A stretch of 64,000 bases of DNA from Corynespora cassiicola (Eukaryota > Ascomycota > Dothideomycetes > Pleosporales > Corynesporascaceae), in NCBI GenBank assembly GCA_022059125.1, contig JAEUWY010000004.1, forward strand, positions 3,844,001-3,908,000. Direction: 5' to 3'. A program made the translations under genes and the position numbers. Below are positions 36,484 to 47,686 of this stretch, one piece after another. Under the pieces are notes generated by a model, which was not told the DNA's origin, did no database searches, and saw nothing but the letters and a program-made list of their open reading frames with translations. Position 1 is the first letter of the stretch. Every line of letters begins with the position of its first letter.

Positions 36484-39400
36484 ATGTACCAAAGTATCAC
36501 AGAAGAGGCCTGGGGCCTTGTCCACTCAGTTGCGGCACAATGCTCACCAGAGCATGGTCTAGGAACGATGTCGCCAGCAGCATACGACACAGCCTGGGTG
36601 GCCATGACAGAAAAGAAAGACAAGAATGGGAAGTATAGGCCTTTGTTCCCAGAGGCTTACGACTATCTCAAGGAGACGCAAGCCGAAGATGGATCCTGGG
36701 CAGCGGAAACATCTGACGCCGACGGGATCATCAACACCCTTGCCGCTCTTCTGGCCCTGAAGAAGCAGGAGAGACAGTTTGAGCTGGCGCGGGCAGACAA
36801 TGAGAGGCGCTGTCGAGCAGCAGAGGAGTCTCTGCACCGTATGCTCGAGGGGTGGGATCTAGAGTCGACTGATCGAGTAGGGATGGAGGTCTTGGTCCCA
36901 AATCTTCTAAGATTGTTAGAAGCTGAGGGAATCAACTTCGATTTCCCTTGTCGAAAGCCTTTGATGAAGCTCAACAAGGCGAAGTTGGCTCGGCTCGGCC
37001 CGGTTCTTACTAGTCCAGTTCAGACAACCCTCATACACACCCTAGAAGCTTTTGTCGGAACTCTTGACTTTGACAAGGTGAAGCAACACAAGATGCCGAA
37101 CGGATCCATGCTGGCTTCACCCTCCTCGACTGCGGCGTACCTGATGAACTCGAGCACTTGGGATGATGAGGCAGAGGCCTATCTCCGAATGGTCTACGAG
37201 AAACAATTTTCGATGGGCCACCGGGGCGGATTCCCGTCAGCATATCCGAGCACGATCTTTGAGATTACTTGGGTACGATGTTTTGATACTTATACTCCGT
37301 CAAACTGAGCTGACACAGCATAGGTCCTGGAGACACTTCTCGAATCTGGCTTTGATAAAGAGAATTTCCTGCTTGCCGACGTTCGAAAGCTTACACTTCT
37401 GCTGGAGTCGAACATCAGGACCCACAAAGGAATTGTAGGATGGGGTAGCGTACCATGATTTCTTCTGGGAGACCACTTGCTGACAGGACTGCAGCACCTG
37501 GCTGCCTCCCAGACGCCGATGATACGGCCAAAACGATATCAGTGCTGAGAATGCTCGGCTTCAACGAGAAAGTGGAGCCTATGATCAAGGCTTTCGAGGC
37601 CGATGGTTCGTTCATCACATACCGAGGCGAGCGTAATGCCAGTACAAGCGCCAACTGCAACATCCTTCTTTGCCTTCTTCGAGATCCTGAGCCCGCCAAA
37701 TATACGCAATCGATTGTCAAGTGCGTCAACTTCCTGGCGAAGTCTTGGATGAGCAACAACGGACCAGACAAATGGGTAAGTTGATATCAAGGTGCGTTGC
37801 GAAGACGTCGATACTGATATCGTCTAGCACACTTCGGTGCAGTATCCTATGATGTTGATTGCCCAGGCTTTCATGCTCTTCTTGAAGCGCTGGGGAAAGA
37901 AGGAGCTTGACTTGGAAGCCATTCCAGCCAGATTGGTTCATCAAGATGTTCCAAGAACCCTGCTCGACATTCTCTCGCGAACCATGAGACTGCAGAATGC
38001 AGACGGCTCATGGGAGTCGAAGAGAGAAGTGACAGCGTACGCGATATTGACGCTGGCACCGCTCCTGGGCCTTCCCTGGGTAGACTTCCTGAAGCCCGAA
38101 GGCATCGCCTGTATGTATCGAGGCAAGGCCTACCTGGAGAACAACAGGAATCAGTGGAAGAACGCCGAGAAACTCTGGATCGAGAAGACAGTTTACTCCT
38201 CGAGTAATCTGTCTCAGGCATACTGCCTGGCCGCGTCTAAGATTGTGGTTTCAACTTCAATCATGCCACAGAAGATTGCCGATCTCTTTCCATCTCAAAT
38301 GAACAAGAAAATTTCGAAGATGTCAGGATTCTTCGCCAATGTTCTTCCATTCTCACAGACGCCCAAGTGGAAGCTACAGCTTTCCCTGGTCCAGAGTGCA
38401 CAGTATGCTGCTGCGCTCAGGGGATCTCGATACAACATATTCCCTACCATTGAGAAGGCCAACGACGAGAAGTACCAAGAATATATCCCGTTCACCTGGA
38501 TTGGCTGCCGGGACTTCTTGTCAACTGCGATCCCCGCTGAAGCTCTCTGGGAGATGATGCTAGTCTCTATGTTCAATTTCCAGGTTGACGCATACATGGA
38601 GACTGTTGTGTGGGACCAGTTCCACAACCGGTTGCCCCAGCTTAAAGCATTCATTCGGGCCTTGTGCTCGGGCACTCCAGAAAAGCGGAAGAGGACCGAT
38701 GATCATGATGCTGGTCAATCGCCAAAGAAGGTGCATGCATCAAATGACACAGTGATTGGGACCATCAACGGTACAGCAGACAGTAGCCGGGTTAGCATGA
38801 CCAATGGACATGCGAACGGAGAGTCGATCCAGACAAACGGCTTGGTCAACAGCAATACTAGCGGCGTTCCCGAAGAAGCATCCAGCGGCAGCGAAAATGG
38901 AACATCTGATGACGAGTCGAAACGGAAACATGGCAAGAGGGATAGCGTGATGGGCGATAGTAACCCGCCCTCTCCCATGCGTGAGAAGAGCAGCAACTGC
39001 AAGCGTAACAGTAGCGTCGTCCTGGAAGAAGCAAACGGCTTCAAGAGGCCGCTCGCGCCTGCGCAGCGACTGATCGAAGACTTAGAGAAGGGTATCGCCA
39101 GCGCGCCAGGAACGGACGATGGCGAGATCGAAGGCGTGCTCACCAAGTTCGTCAATTATGCTCTTCAGCACCCCAAGGTGCTCCAAAGCCCACCGTCTCT
39201 GCGTACATGGCTTGCGCACGAGTTGGAAACCTTCCTCCTTGCTCACATCACGCACATGGAGGACTGTGCCAACATGTCCGAGTCTTCGGATGTCTCCAGC
39301 GGCGCCGTCACCTGGGCGCGTCCCCGCACCACTTTCTTCAAGTGGGTGCGGACAACATCAGCGGATCACACAAGCGCTCCCTACTCTTTTGTATTTTATC

Positions 39401-39828
39401 TGTGTCTCATTGGGGAAAAGGGACAGCATGTGTTTTCCAACGTACGGGAAAGGTATGCCCTCGAAGATGCCTCCCGCCACCTGGCCACCATGTGCCGCCA
39501 GTATAACGACTTCGGCTCTGTGGTACGCGATCAAGAAGAGAAGAACCTCAATAGCGTCAACTTTCCCGAATTCGTGATTGGTTCCGCCAGCACCGGAACT
39601 GAGGAAGCCAGGGAAGTCGTCGAAGCCAGGAAGAAGGACCTATTGGCTGTGGCAGAGTACGAGCGTCGTTGCTTGAGCCGTGTCCTCGGTGAGCTGGAGG
39701 AGAGCCTGGATCCTGCAGTGATGGAAAAGTTGAAATTGCTCATCCAAGTGACTGATCTCTATGGTCACATATATGTCGCACGCGACATTGGCATTCGAAG
39801 AGTCGAGGAGAGCAAGCGTTCATTTTAA
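36484..39828 (+). CDS. Bifunctional CPS/KS-type diterpene synthase
   Basis: Four exons (36484-37272, 37324-37444, 37495-37775, 37828-39828) give 1063 residues; fungal copalyl diphosphate/kaurene synthases are about 950. Such enzymes cyclise GGPP to a copalyl-type diphosphate (class II) and then ionise it to a polycyclic diterpene (class I). Seen: the N-terminal YDTAWVAM block; the SPSSTAAYL block; the class II acid motif DADD at 310-313; a QNADGSW repeat; the class I region with the Asp-rich motif altered to DAYME at 651-655; and the second metal motif NDFGSVVRD at 957-965 followed by NLNSVNFPEF. An insert of about 125 Ser/Asn/Gly/Lys-rich residues (about 680-804) separates the two class I metal motifs. 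The first ATG of the frame was used. The product could be ent-kaurene or another labdane-related skeleton, or only the bicyclic diphosphate. No GGPP synthase is nearby. Confidence 0.93.
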
Positions 39829-40813
39829 GACTCTCAGGTGACCATTTGAGGGGCATGGCGGCGTTATGGTACATTCGGTTTCCTTTTATCGCGAGGTTGT
39901 TGCGTTCTCTGGAGAATACCATTAAGGGCTCGGTTGTTGGTGGTGAGGGGATGGGATTGCACGAATTTGAATGAAATTTCACAGTCGAGAAATTGGGAAC
40001 ATGATCAAAAAATACGGAAGAGTGCCAACGTGTGTGCAGATGAATGTGGAGTCCTCATGGACGTGGACGTGCGGTAGTGGCTCCTCGGCTTCCTGAACTG
40101 TGTTAGGTGCCCGCGATAGGGCTACGAAGGAACATACGAAAGGGTGGGGCACGAGCTAATCAGGGAAAAACGATGCTGCGAGAATGCAGTGCCAATTTGA
40201 AACTGCAGAGTCATTGGTTGCTGGTGATCATATGCACTGCGATTGTGATCCAAAGGTCCAAATGTTCTGGGATCAAGTCCGTGTTCTGACGTGTGTCTAT
40301 GAAGCGTGGAAGCTAGCGGAAGACTGCAGCCGGGACCGTAGGTACATTAGTGACGGGCGCACAGGGAACATGAGGCAGCGAGCAACACTGTGCAAATGGT
40401 GAAAGAGAGGCAGTTGATAGAGGGATGAGTTCTATGGTAATGATGAGTCTGCTTAGTCACGCCGTCTCGGGCCGAAGCCTGGAGAGCCTCCGATTCGACA
40501 TGGGGCTTCCCACGCCGACGCGTATCACCATTCACCATTTGTGGGCCCGAGGAAGGTGAGCACAGCAGTTGTCGGCCCTCAACATGCCTCTCCGCCCCCT
40601 TTGTCACTGTATATCGCCGACTTGGCCCATGGGCATCAGCGAACCCAACAACACCAACCCGTGTCCCTAAATTACCTTATCGTCCCGAACCCCTCGCGTC
40701 GGGAAACAGCTTACTCCGCCTTGTGTCGATCCACATTAAACCCCGTGTCATCGACTTTTGTCTTTTCTCCTCCATCAAACTCGCCCGTCACTCACCACCC
40801 GACTTAAGCAATC
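39829..40813. other. Intergenic, synthase to Mpv17/PMP22 gene
   Basis: No gene seen. It holds the 3' flank of the synthase and the promoter of the next gene; 40640-40810 is C/T-rich, typical of a fungal core promoter and leader. Confidence 0.6.
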
Positions 40814-41529
40814 ATGAAGCTCCCTCCCGTCGTCGCCGCCTCGCTCTCCGCCGTTGCAATCGATTGCTGCTCCAACATTATCGCACAGCGGCTCCGAGCA
40901 TGGAACAACGAAGTTCCCTTCGTATTCGACCGCGTCCTTTTCTTCCAGATGGCCTTTTTGGTCGCTGTTACTGCACCAGTCAACTACCACTGGCAGAATT
41001 GGCTCGAACGCGCATTCCCTGGCTGGAAGACGGTGAAGAAGACACGCGAGGCTGTGGGCGACGATGAAGAAAAGGGCGCATTCCTCAAAGACGACGGAGA
41101 GGATAAGAAGATGATCGAGGAGGAAGTAAGGGTTAGGAACTGGTTTAATATCTTCCGCAAATGGTTCACCGACTGCATCACCATGGGAGCGCTGTTGAAC
41201 ACTACCATGTTCCTAGTCATTATGGGCCTGTTGAAGGGAAAGACGGGTTCAATGATCATGACTGATATCAAGAATGTTGGTCTCAACATATCTCCGAGTA
41301 GCAAAACATGTGCTAATCCGGGTGCAGGAGGAACTCAAGATCATCTGGGACTCGTACAAAGTCTGGCCGATTGCCAACTTCTTCAGCACAACGTACTGCC
41401 CCGTTGAGAGGCGCATCGTGTTCCTCAGTTTCTGTGGACTGCTTTGGTATGTTGAAAGTTTCCGGATTTACCGGCTCGGCTCACAAAAGCAGGAACATTT
41501 ACTTGACATTGGTCGCTGCTCGGTTGTAG
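40814..41529 (+). CDS. Mpv17/PMP22 family membrane protein
   Basis: Three exons (40814-41275, 41328-41446, 41493-41529) give 205 residues, a standard length for the family. Mpv17/PMP22 proteins are four-helix channels or pores of the mitochondrial inner membrane (Sym1 type) or peroxisome. Seen: hydrophobic segments in the first 60 residues, a charged loop rich in Asp/Glu/Lys in the middle, and the family C-terminal block with WDSYKVWPIANFF, CPVERR and the closing W-N-I-Y-L. The first intron uses a weak donor (GTTGGT) but removes a stretch that breaks the conserved block. It ends 81 bp from the end of the convergent hydrolase gene. I cannot tell mitochondrial from peroxisomal location. It is probably not part of the diterpenoid cluster. 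Confidence 0.9.
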
Positions 41530-41610
41530 ATCTAGATTTATTCCAATCGATACCTGCGCTTGCTGCTTGTCAAACGGTGCTCAGCATGAGCAAGGCCGCA
41601 TTTCCACAAT

Positions 41611-42450
41611 TCAGGGTTGCCGCGGCCCCGCCTTCCATGCCTCCATCACCGCATTCCAGTACTTGCCTTCGTCCTCTCTTACATGTCCGGCATGCGCACT
41701 ATTCTCGAACCTGACCAACGTTACATCCCGACCCTTTGCTTTGGCCTCAGCCGCACTTTGTTCGACCTCGTCACACCCAATCATCTGGTCCGCTTTGCTA
41801 TACAAATACACGCGTGGAGTCCGATGGTCAAAAAGCTGTTCGTCATTGATCTGGCGCCAGATGACCACAAACTTGTGCTCGGACCTCGTCACTTGGTGAT
41901 ACAAGAAGACGGCGAATAGAAACAGATGCACGATCGTTGAACCGAAAAGCCGGAAAATCCAGCTTCGCGGCAAGGACATGGCGATGGCCGCATGACTCCG
42001 CTTCCAGTTTCCTTTGCCAGGGCTGGAGTCCATCATATGCGCTCGCATCGGTAATACGGAGCCTTCGCTCTTGAGCCACGCTTTCGCAAACTCGGTTAAC
42101 TGGTTTAGCCCGCCCATCGAGAAGCTATGCACCAGCAACTCCCCCCCACTCTTGACATGGTTTTTCGTGACCTCTAGGGCGGGATCCAGGCGGGTTTCAT
42201 ATACGGCTTGTCTCTGGAACATGTCTGGCGTGTCGCATTGGACTAGGAGTATCCGCGCATTGGGAAAGAGCTTTCGGTAGGCCACTATGTATTTCGCAAT
42301 GTGCTTCGGAGCCGCGGCATTCCACGAGAAGAACAGAACAAGTGGGTCTTTTGTGGCAGCGTATGTGTCTGGCGTGTAGAGCAACGTCTTGTACCCAATC
42401 CTTTGGAAACTCGAAAACGGTTCGCCGGCGTTTGGTGTTTCCGAACCCAT
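41611..42450 (-). CDS. DUF829/TMEM53 alpha/beta hydrolase, PaxU-like
   Basis: A single exon of 279 residues. The fold is that of an alpha/beta hydrolase: an early strand VLFFSWNA, the nucleophile elbow HSFSMGG (Ser111), a late Asp in the KADQMIG segment (Asp221) and the His-containing block ENSAHAGH (His253 or His256). A hydrophobic stretch near 165-185 suggests membrane contact. Fungal members are often annotated after PaxU, encoded in the paxilline indole-diterpene cluster but with no firmly known reaction; other members such as TMEM53 are nuclear-membrane proteins. It sits 1.8 kb past the diterpene synthase, with the Mpv17-like gene between. Whether it serves the diterpenoid pathway is open. 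The longer frame begins at a non-ATG codon, so the ATG at 42450 is used. Confidence 0.88.
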   Translation of the reverse strand: MGSETPNAGEPFSSFQRIGYKTLLYTPDTYAATKDPLVLFFSWNAAAPKHIAKYIVAYRKLFPNARILLVQCDTPDMFQRQAVYETRLDPALEVTKNHVKSGGELLVHSFSMGGLNQLTEFAKAWLKSEGSVLPMRAHMMDSSPGKGNWKRSHAAIAMSLPRSWIFRLFGSTIVHLFLFAVFLYHQVTRSEHKFVVIWRQINDEQLFDHRTPRVYLYSKADQMIGCDEVEQSAAEAKAKGRDVTLVRFENSAHAGHVREDEGKYWNAVMEAWKAGPRQP

Positions 42451-43177
42451 CGTGCAGTGTTGATCTGTCGTGGAACTTCTCACACAAGGCAGTATCGTGA
42501 TGGTGTTTGGCTTGAAAATCGTGTGCGTGTGGATATGTGGCCGTTTACGAGCTTATACATTCTGTTCAATGACAGCCCTGTACGAAGCTATGTTTCGTAG
42601 CGTTGATCTCGCAAGATTAACCAGATTGATATCGTGCTTGACTTGGCATGGATCCTTTTTCTTGCCGAGGTAGCATGTAATTGGTCAGTTTACCCGTAGG
42701 ACGAGGATGGGCCTGTGCTATAGCTCCAAGGCCTCACACCCTCGATTGAGTATGGCGGAAAGGAAGCAAAAGTCAACAAGGGTTGCGATGTACGAGCAAG
42801 GTACAGATATACAAACAAGTTAGATCCAGTTATCGTTACGGACGAGAAGAGCTCTAGTCATATAGAGTAGAGAGATGGACGAATAACGTCCAGACTAGCA
42901 TGCTGTAATGTTTTTCTAAACATTATAATAAACCTTCCAACTCTGAGCAGCCGCCATAGTGGTTTCTCTACAAGGGTATGTCTAAGCAAGAACGCGACTT
43001 GTGACCTCTGACTTAGAATTCTGCCCGGGTGGACGTATGTATAATCAGACACCAGGACAATGAAGTGCCTTCACTAATAGATAACTCAACAATATTCAAT
43101 CGCGGGGTAGTAAGACTTGACGGAGATATGACATTGTTTTATATTCATTTATGCTAGTCAGACGTCTCGAATGGTTA
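42451..43177. other. Intergenic, DUF829 gene to IND1
   Basis: Hydrolase promoter and IND1 3' flank. AT-rich from about 42.8 kb. No gene seen. Confidence 0.6.
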
Positions 43178-44231
43178 TCATTTAGTCAACCCTATGGTAC
43201 TCGCAATAGTCTCAGCCATGTTGCTAAAGACCTTTGCTCTCTCACTGTCAGGCTCGGCGACAGCGGTGGGCTTTCCGCGATCTGCATCCTCGCAAATCCT
43301 TGGGTGGATGGGGATCTCTCCGAGTAAACTCAAATCATATTTGGTACACATGTCCCTGATTTTGCCCATTGGCCCGAAGATTGGATGCACATTGCCACAA
43401 TCGGGACATTTGAATCCAGCCATATTGCATACCAAGCCCAACAGCTTCGTATCAACTTTCTTGAACAGCTCTACGCCCTTGACTGCATCTTTCAATGACA
43501 GGTCCTGCGGCGTCGAGACGATGACGGCGCCATCGAGCACGAGTTGTTGCGTGATGGTCAATTGAACGTCACCGGTGCCGGGAGGCAGGTCTAGTACGAG
43601 GACGTCAAGACCACCCCATTCCACCTCATGGAGGAGCTGTTGCAGAGCTTTCATGACCATGAGTCCGCGCCATGCTACTGGAGACGACTCAGGAATCAGA
43701 TAACCCATCGACATGCTCTTCAAGCCATAGTTTGAAAGAGGTATGAGCTGGTTATCTGCAGAGTATGAGCGGTGGTTCGCGGGTGGCGCGAGGTGTGAAC
43801 TGACTTGATGAGAGCCTGGGTTCGCCCGACAGATTCAAGAGGGTGGGGATTGAAGGTCCGAATATGTCGGTGTCGAGGATACCAGCTCGGTAGCCGTTAC
43901 GCGCAAAGCTTAGTGCGAGGTTGACTGTTTTCCTGTGAGCAGTGCTGTTCAATTTTTGTAAGAGCGAGTATCGCATACCAGAAATTGTACTCTTTCCCAC
44001 ACCACCTTTCGCAGAGCTTACCGCAATTATCTTTTTCACATCCTTGATGCTTCGTTTCTGCGGCAGGCCTCGCTGCATACGCGGAATTTGGGGTGGAGCG
44101 CCAGAACGCGGCAGTCCCTACGTGACAGTCAGTTAGTCACGGAATCGTTTGTAAATTCTCGGTAGCTCCAAACGTACGAGAGGATTCTCATGTCGTAGGC
44201 ATCGCAGCGTGGAGAATAACCGCGGCTTCAT
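43178..44231 (-). CDS. IND1: IND1-type P-loop Fe-S scaffold for respiratory complex I
   Basis: Four exons (44231-44178, 44117-43979, 43924-43805, 43755-43178) give 296 residues. IND1 (NUBPL in animals) binds a 4Fe-4S cluster and helps assemble complex I in the mitochondrial matrix. Seen: a short Arg-rich presequence with a 54-bp first exon; a deviant Walker [10 protein letters not shown] at 53-61; the DTDIFGPS block; DLPPGTGD; and the C-P-D-C cluster motif near 221-224. It belongs to the Mrp/Nbp35 family, but the mitochondrial presequence and lack of the N-terminal four-Cys cluster motif favour IND1 over cytosolic Nbp35. The second intron has two possible acceptors; only the one at 43925 keeps Walker A intact. 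Divergent from BFR2 across 163 bp. Confidence 0.92.
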
Positions 44232-44394
44232 GGTCGCGTCGCGGTATCCAAGATGCGGAGGTTTGCGGAGGTGACGTGCAGCGGCCTCGGCAAATCGTTC
44301 CCCCGAATAAATAGCTCGAACTTTTCAGTGGGGTGCAAAAAGTTCACGATCTGCAGACCCTGCTCTTCGCATCCTCCCATTCCACAGATACGCC
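44232..44394. promoter_or_regulatory. Compact bidirectional promoter, IND1 and BFR2
   Basis: Only 163 bp separate the two start codons, so the genes must share promoter elements. An AATAAATA stretch occurs near the middle. Confidence 0.6.
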
Positions 44395-45880
44395 ATGGGT
44401 AAATCAAAACTCAAGGGTGAGTTTATGTTTTGCTTTGTTTTGAATGCGCAATCTAATCTTTTAACCAGATTTTGACCCCGAGTCTCTCCTTGACCCTGCG
44501 CCATCCAGCTCAAACGAAAATTCCGATTCCGAATATTCCAGCGATGACAATGCGGACGCAGGTCGCGAGCACTATGCGGAAGTAGGGAAAAGTAAATTGA
44601 GGAAGAAGGAAGTTGTGCCCTTGGGTCCACAGTATACTGGCTCGAAAATTGGGAGGGAAGAAATCGAGGATGAGGATAGTGACGACCCATTCGCACGAGG
44701 CTTCGATGAGGACGAAAGCGAAGACGGAAGCGACGATGAAGATGATCAGTTTGGGAATGGGATTGCACTGGGCGGGGATAGTGATGAAGAGGCTGACGAG
44801 GTTGACGAGGCCGAGAGCGGGTCCGACGAAGAAATGGACGGTGCGGAGGATGCTGAAGACGACGAGGACGATGCATCCGAAGACGATAGCGAGCAGGGCG
44901 ATGACCAGGCTGTGAAGCTCCGCGAAATGATGAAGGAAAGCAAGAACATTGCTACGACCCTCTCCGCCGCAGCCCAGTCCGACATCCAAAAAGGCAATGC
45001 TGTCAAGCGCCAACGGAAAACGTTCGATGGACTATTGAATACGCGCATTCGACTTCAAAAGGCTCTCATTTCTACGAACACTACGGCTGTGGACGACAAG
45101 AGCGATGCCGATACATCAGACTCCTCCGTCGAGGCCGCCGAAGCCGCCGCTTTGACGCTTCTGAACAATCTCACAAACCTACGGGTATCATTGGATGAAG
45201 CACGGACCGGACAAAAGAGGAAGCGTGCTGATTTTACTTCCGAGACCGCGTCATCTGACATTTGGCAAACTATCAAATCCGCAGATGCTGCTGCTCGCGC
45301 ACAGAGGGGAGCCGTTCTCGAAAAGTGGTCGACTAAAACGCGCGCCGCCTCCGTCAATGCTAGCAAGGGTCGCTTGAACAGCGACGCGCAGCAGACCTTG
45401 ACCGACGTGCTTGCATCTCAGGTAGCAAACTCCTCTCATCTTGTGGCTCGCACTCAGACACCGCGATCCTGCGCACCGGGGCAATCGGAGCCCAGCACCA
45501 AGATTTACGACGACGCCGATTTCTATGGTCTGCTTCTCAAGGAACTCCTCGAGCAGCGCAGCGCAGATCTGTCAGCAAATGGTGCCGGCGAGTTTGTTGT
45601 TGAGGCGCCGTGGAAAATCGCTAGCGAGGCTAAAACCAAGAAAGTCGTCGACACGAAAGCTAGCAAAGGCAGGAGGCTGAGATACACGGTGCACGAGAAG
45701 TTGCAAAACTTCTTGGCTCCCGAGGATAGAGGAGAATGGGGTGACAGGCAGCGTGAGGAATTGTTCAGTAGTTTGTTTGGGCAAAGGCTAGCGCTCGGGG
45801 AAAACGACGAGGTCCAGAGCGAGGAGGAAGACGAAGCTGCGGATGCGGAGGAGCAGGGATTGATGTTGTTCAGGAGCTGA
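44395..45880 (+). CDS. BFR2: BFR2/AATF family ribosome biogenesis protein
   Basis: Two exons (44395-44416 and 44469-45880) give 477 residues. BFR2 (AATF/Che-1 in animals) is a nucleolar protein of the small-subunit processome needed for early pre-rRNA cleavage. Seen: the opening DFDPESLLDP; long acidic Asp/Glu/Ser tracts in the first third; an AATF-type helical region around the middle; and the C-terminal TRAUB domain with the DDADFYGLLLKELLEQ stretch, the DTKASKGRRLRY block and a final LFGQRLAL. The first exon encodes only seven codons and one base; the 52-bp intron puts it in frame with the acidic region, and the MGKSK start is typical. Core housekeeping gene, paired head to head with IND1. 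Confidence 0.94.
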
Positions 45881-46445
45881 ACAACCAAACGCGAACCTAC
45901 TTGGCTACTTCCAAGAACCGGTGTCCTATACCAGATCAGTACCGCAACCGCCCCGAAAAATCTCAAAAATAGAGGTGAAATCAAGCTCTACCAAGGCGAC
46001 CTGTTCACATGTCCTGAACCAATCAAATCACGTGTCGGTCTAAATGCTCAGTCAGCCCTGCAGGATCTGGAAACGGGCCTGACGCGTCGCCTGGCCCACC
46101 GAGACGGGAACTGTCTCCGCAACACGATCTTCCTTGGCTGGCCTGGGAAGCGTGGTGGGTCGGATGCGTCAAGTGCGACGTACAACGTGATGATGCTAGG
46201 CTGTTGGGGGGGTAGGTCCGATGAAGGATGTCGTATTCTAGTCGTCGTCGCCTGCGCCTCGAAACATTCCTCTCTTATCTTTGCGCAGAAAAAGAATTTG
46301 ATCGCATTCCTGTCGTTGTCAAGTTGACTCACAATCCCCCAAAGTTTTGTCTCTCGCTTTTGAAGCCGTTTTTTGGTTTCTAGAATTTCTGCTGTGCAGA
46401 TCATATTGACATCGACATCTTTGCGTTCGAGGGGCACATCACACA
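45881..46445. other. Intergenic, BFR2 to GH16 gene
   Basis: It holds the BFR2 3' flank and the GH16 promoter. No gene; a 142-codon frame on the minus strand (46048-46476) overlaps the GH16 start and has no domain. Confidence 0.6.
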
Positions 46446-47686
46446 ATGTCTCCAACCTATCCTCCAGAGAAAGCATCGCCTACTGCATCATCGAGTCGTT
46501 TCGATAGCTCACATTCACTCCCTACTCGAGATGATTCCGGCGAGCGACGATCCGGCATCAATCCCAAGACCTGGACATGGAAGATCTGGCTCATCGTCGG
46601 CGCAGTCCTTGCTGCAATCATCGTAGGCGCGACTGTGGGCGGCGTTCTGGGTTCGCGGGCAAACGCATATCCCAATTACTATAGGATTGAATATCAATTG
46701 AAGGATACCTGTAAGTCGCCCGTTCCTCCAGGGAATCACACAAACAATTCTAATACAGCAATAAAGATGCTGGAGATGGTTTCTTCGATAACTTCGACTA
46801 TTTCACTGGATATGATCCTACTCATGGCTTTGTTCACTACGTAGACGAGCAGGGCAGTATGGCTCAAAACCTCACTCAAGTTACTTCCTCTCCCATCTCG
46901 ACCTCTTCTTCGTCCGCATCGCTCGTGTCCAATTCGTCGCAGACATATGTCTTGCGTGTGGACACCACGGATAAGAATGCCACGACAGGTCGCCGTTCTG
47001 TGCGTCTCACTTCGACCCGCACCTACTCATCAGGTCTTTTCATCTTCGACGTCCTGCACTCTCCTTTCGGCTGTGCAACCTGGCCCGCGTTGTGGCTTTC
47101 TGACCCCAACAACTGGCCCACCAACGGCGAAATCGACGTGATGGAGAGCGTCAACGTTGGCGACACAGGCAACCAAATGACCCTGCATACCAGCTCCGGA
47201 TGCCAGATCGGCAAGAACCGCAAGCGCAAGCAGACGGGCAAGGCAATCAGTTACTCCTGCGTCAACACCACCAACGGAAACGAAGGCTGCGGCGTGCAAG
47301 GCCCGGACAACACCTTTGGCCAAGCCTTCAATGACATTGGCGGCGGCGTCTACACCATGGAGCTGCGCAGCGAGGGGATCCGCATCTGGATGTTTGCCCG
47401 CGACGCGATCCCCCAGGACATCAAGGATCAAAACCCAGACCCTTCGTCGTGGGGCACCGCCCTCGCCGACTTCCCCAACCTCGAGTGCGACATTGGCAGC
47501 CACTTTAAGAACATGAGCATCATTGCGAATATCGACCTGTGCGGAGACTGGGCAGGCCAGACGAGCATCTTCAACGCGAATAGCCAGTGCACGGGCACGT
47601 GCTCGGATTGGGTGGCGGATCAGGCGGAGAGTTTCGAGGATGCGTACTGGGAGTTTGGCGGGATGTGGGTCTATGAAGGAAAGTGA
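46446..47686 (+). CDS. Membrane-anchored GH16 endo-1,3(4)-beta-glucanase
   Basis: Two exons (46446-46710 and 46767-47686) give 394 residues. GH16 enzymes of this kind cut mixed or beta-1,3-glucans and remodel the fungal wall. Seen: a Ser/Pro-rich cytosolic N-terminus, one transmembrane helix at about 47-69 (type II anchor, catalytic domain outside), the opening YAGDGFFDNFDYFTGY block, TWPALWL, and the catalytic motif GEIDVMES with nucleophile Glu210 and acid/base Glu215. Several Asn-x-Ser/Thr sites lie in the outer domain. The intron acceptor at 46766 was preferred over a nearer AG because only it restores the GDGFFDNF block. It stands alone between BFR2 and the aldehyde dehydrogenase. Confidence 0.93.
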
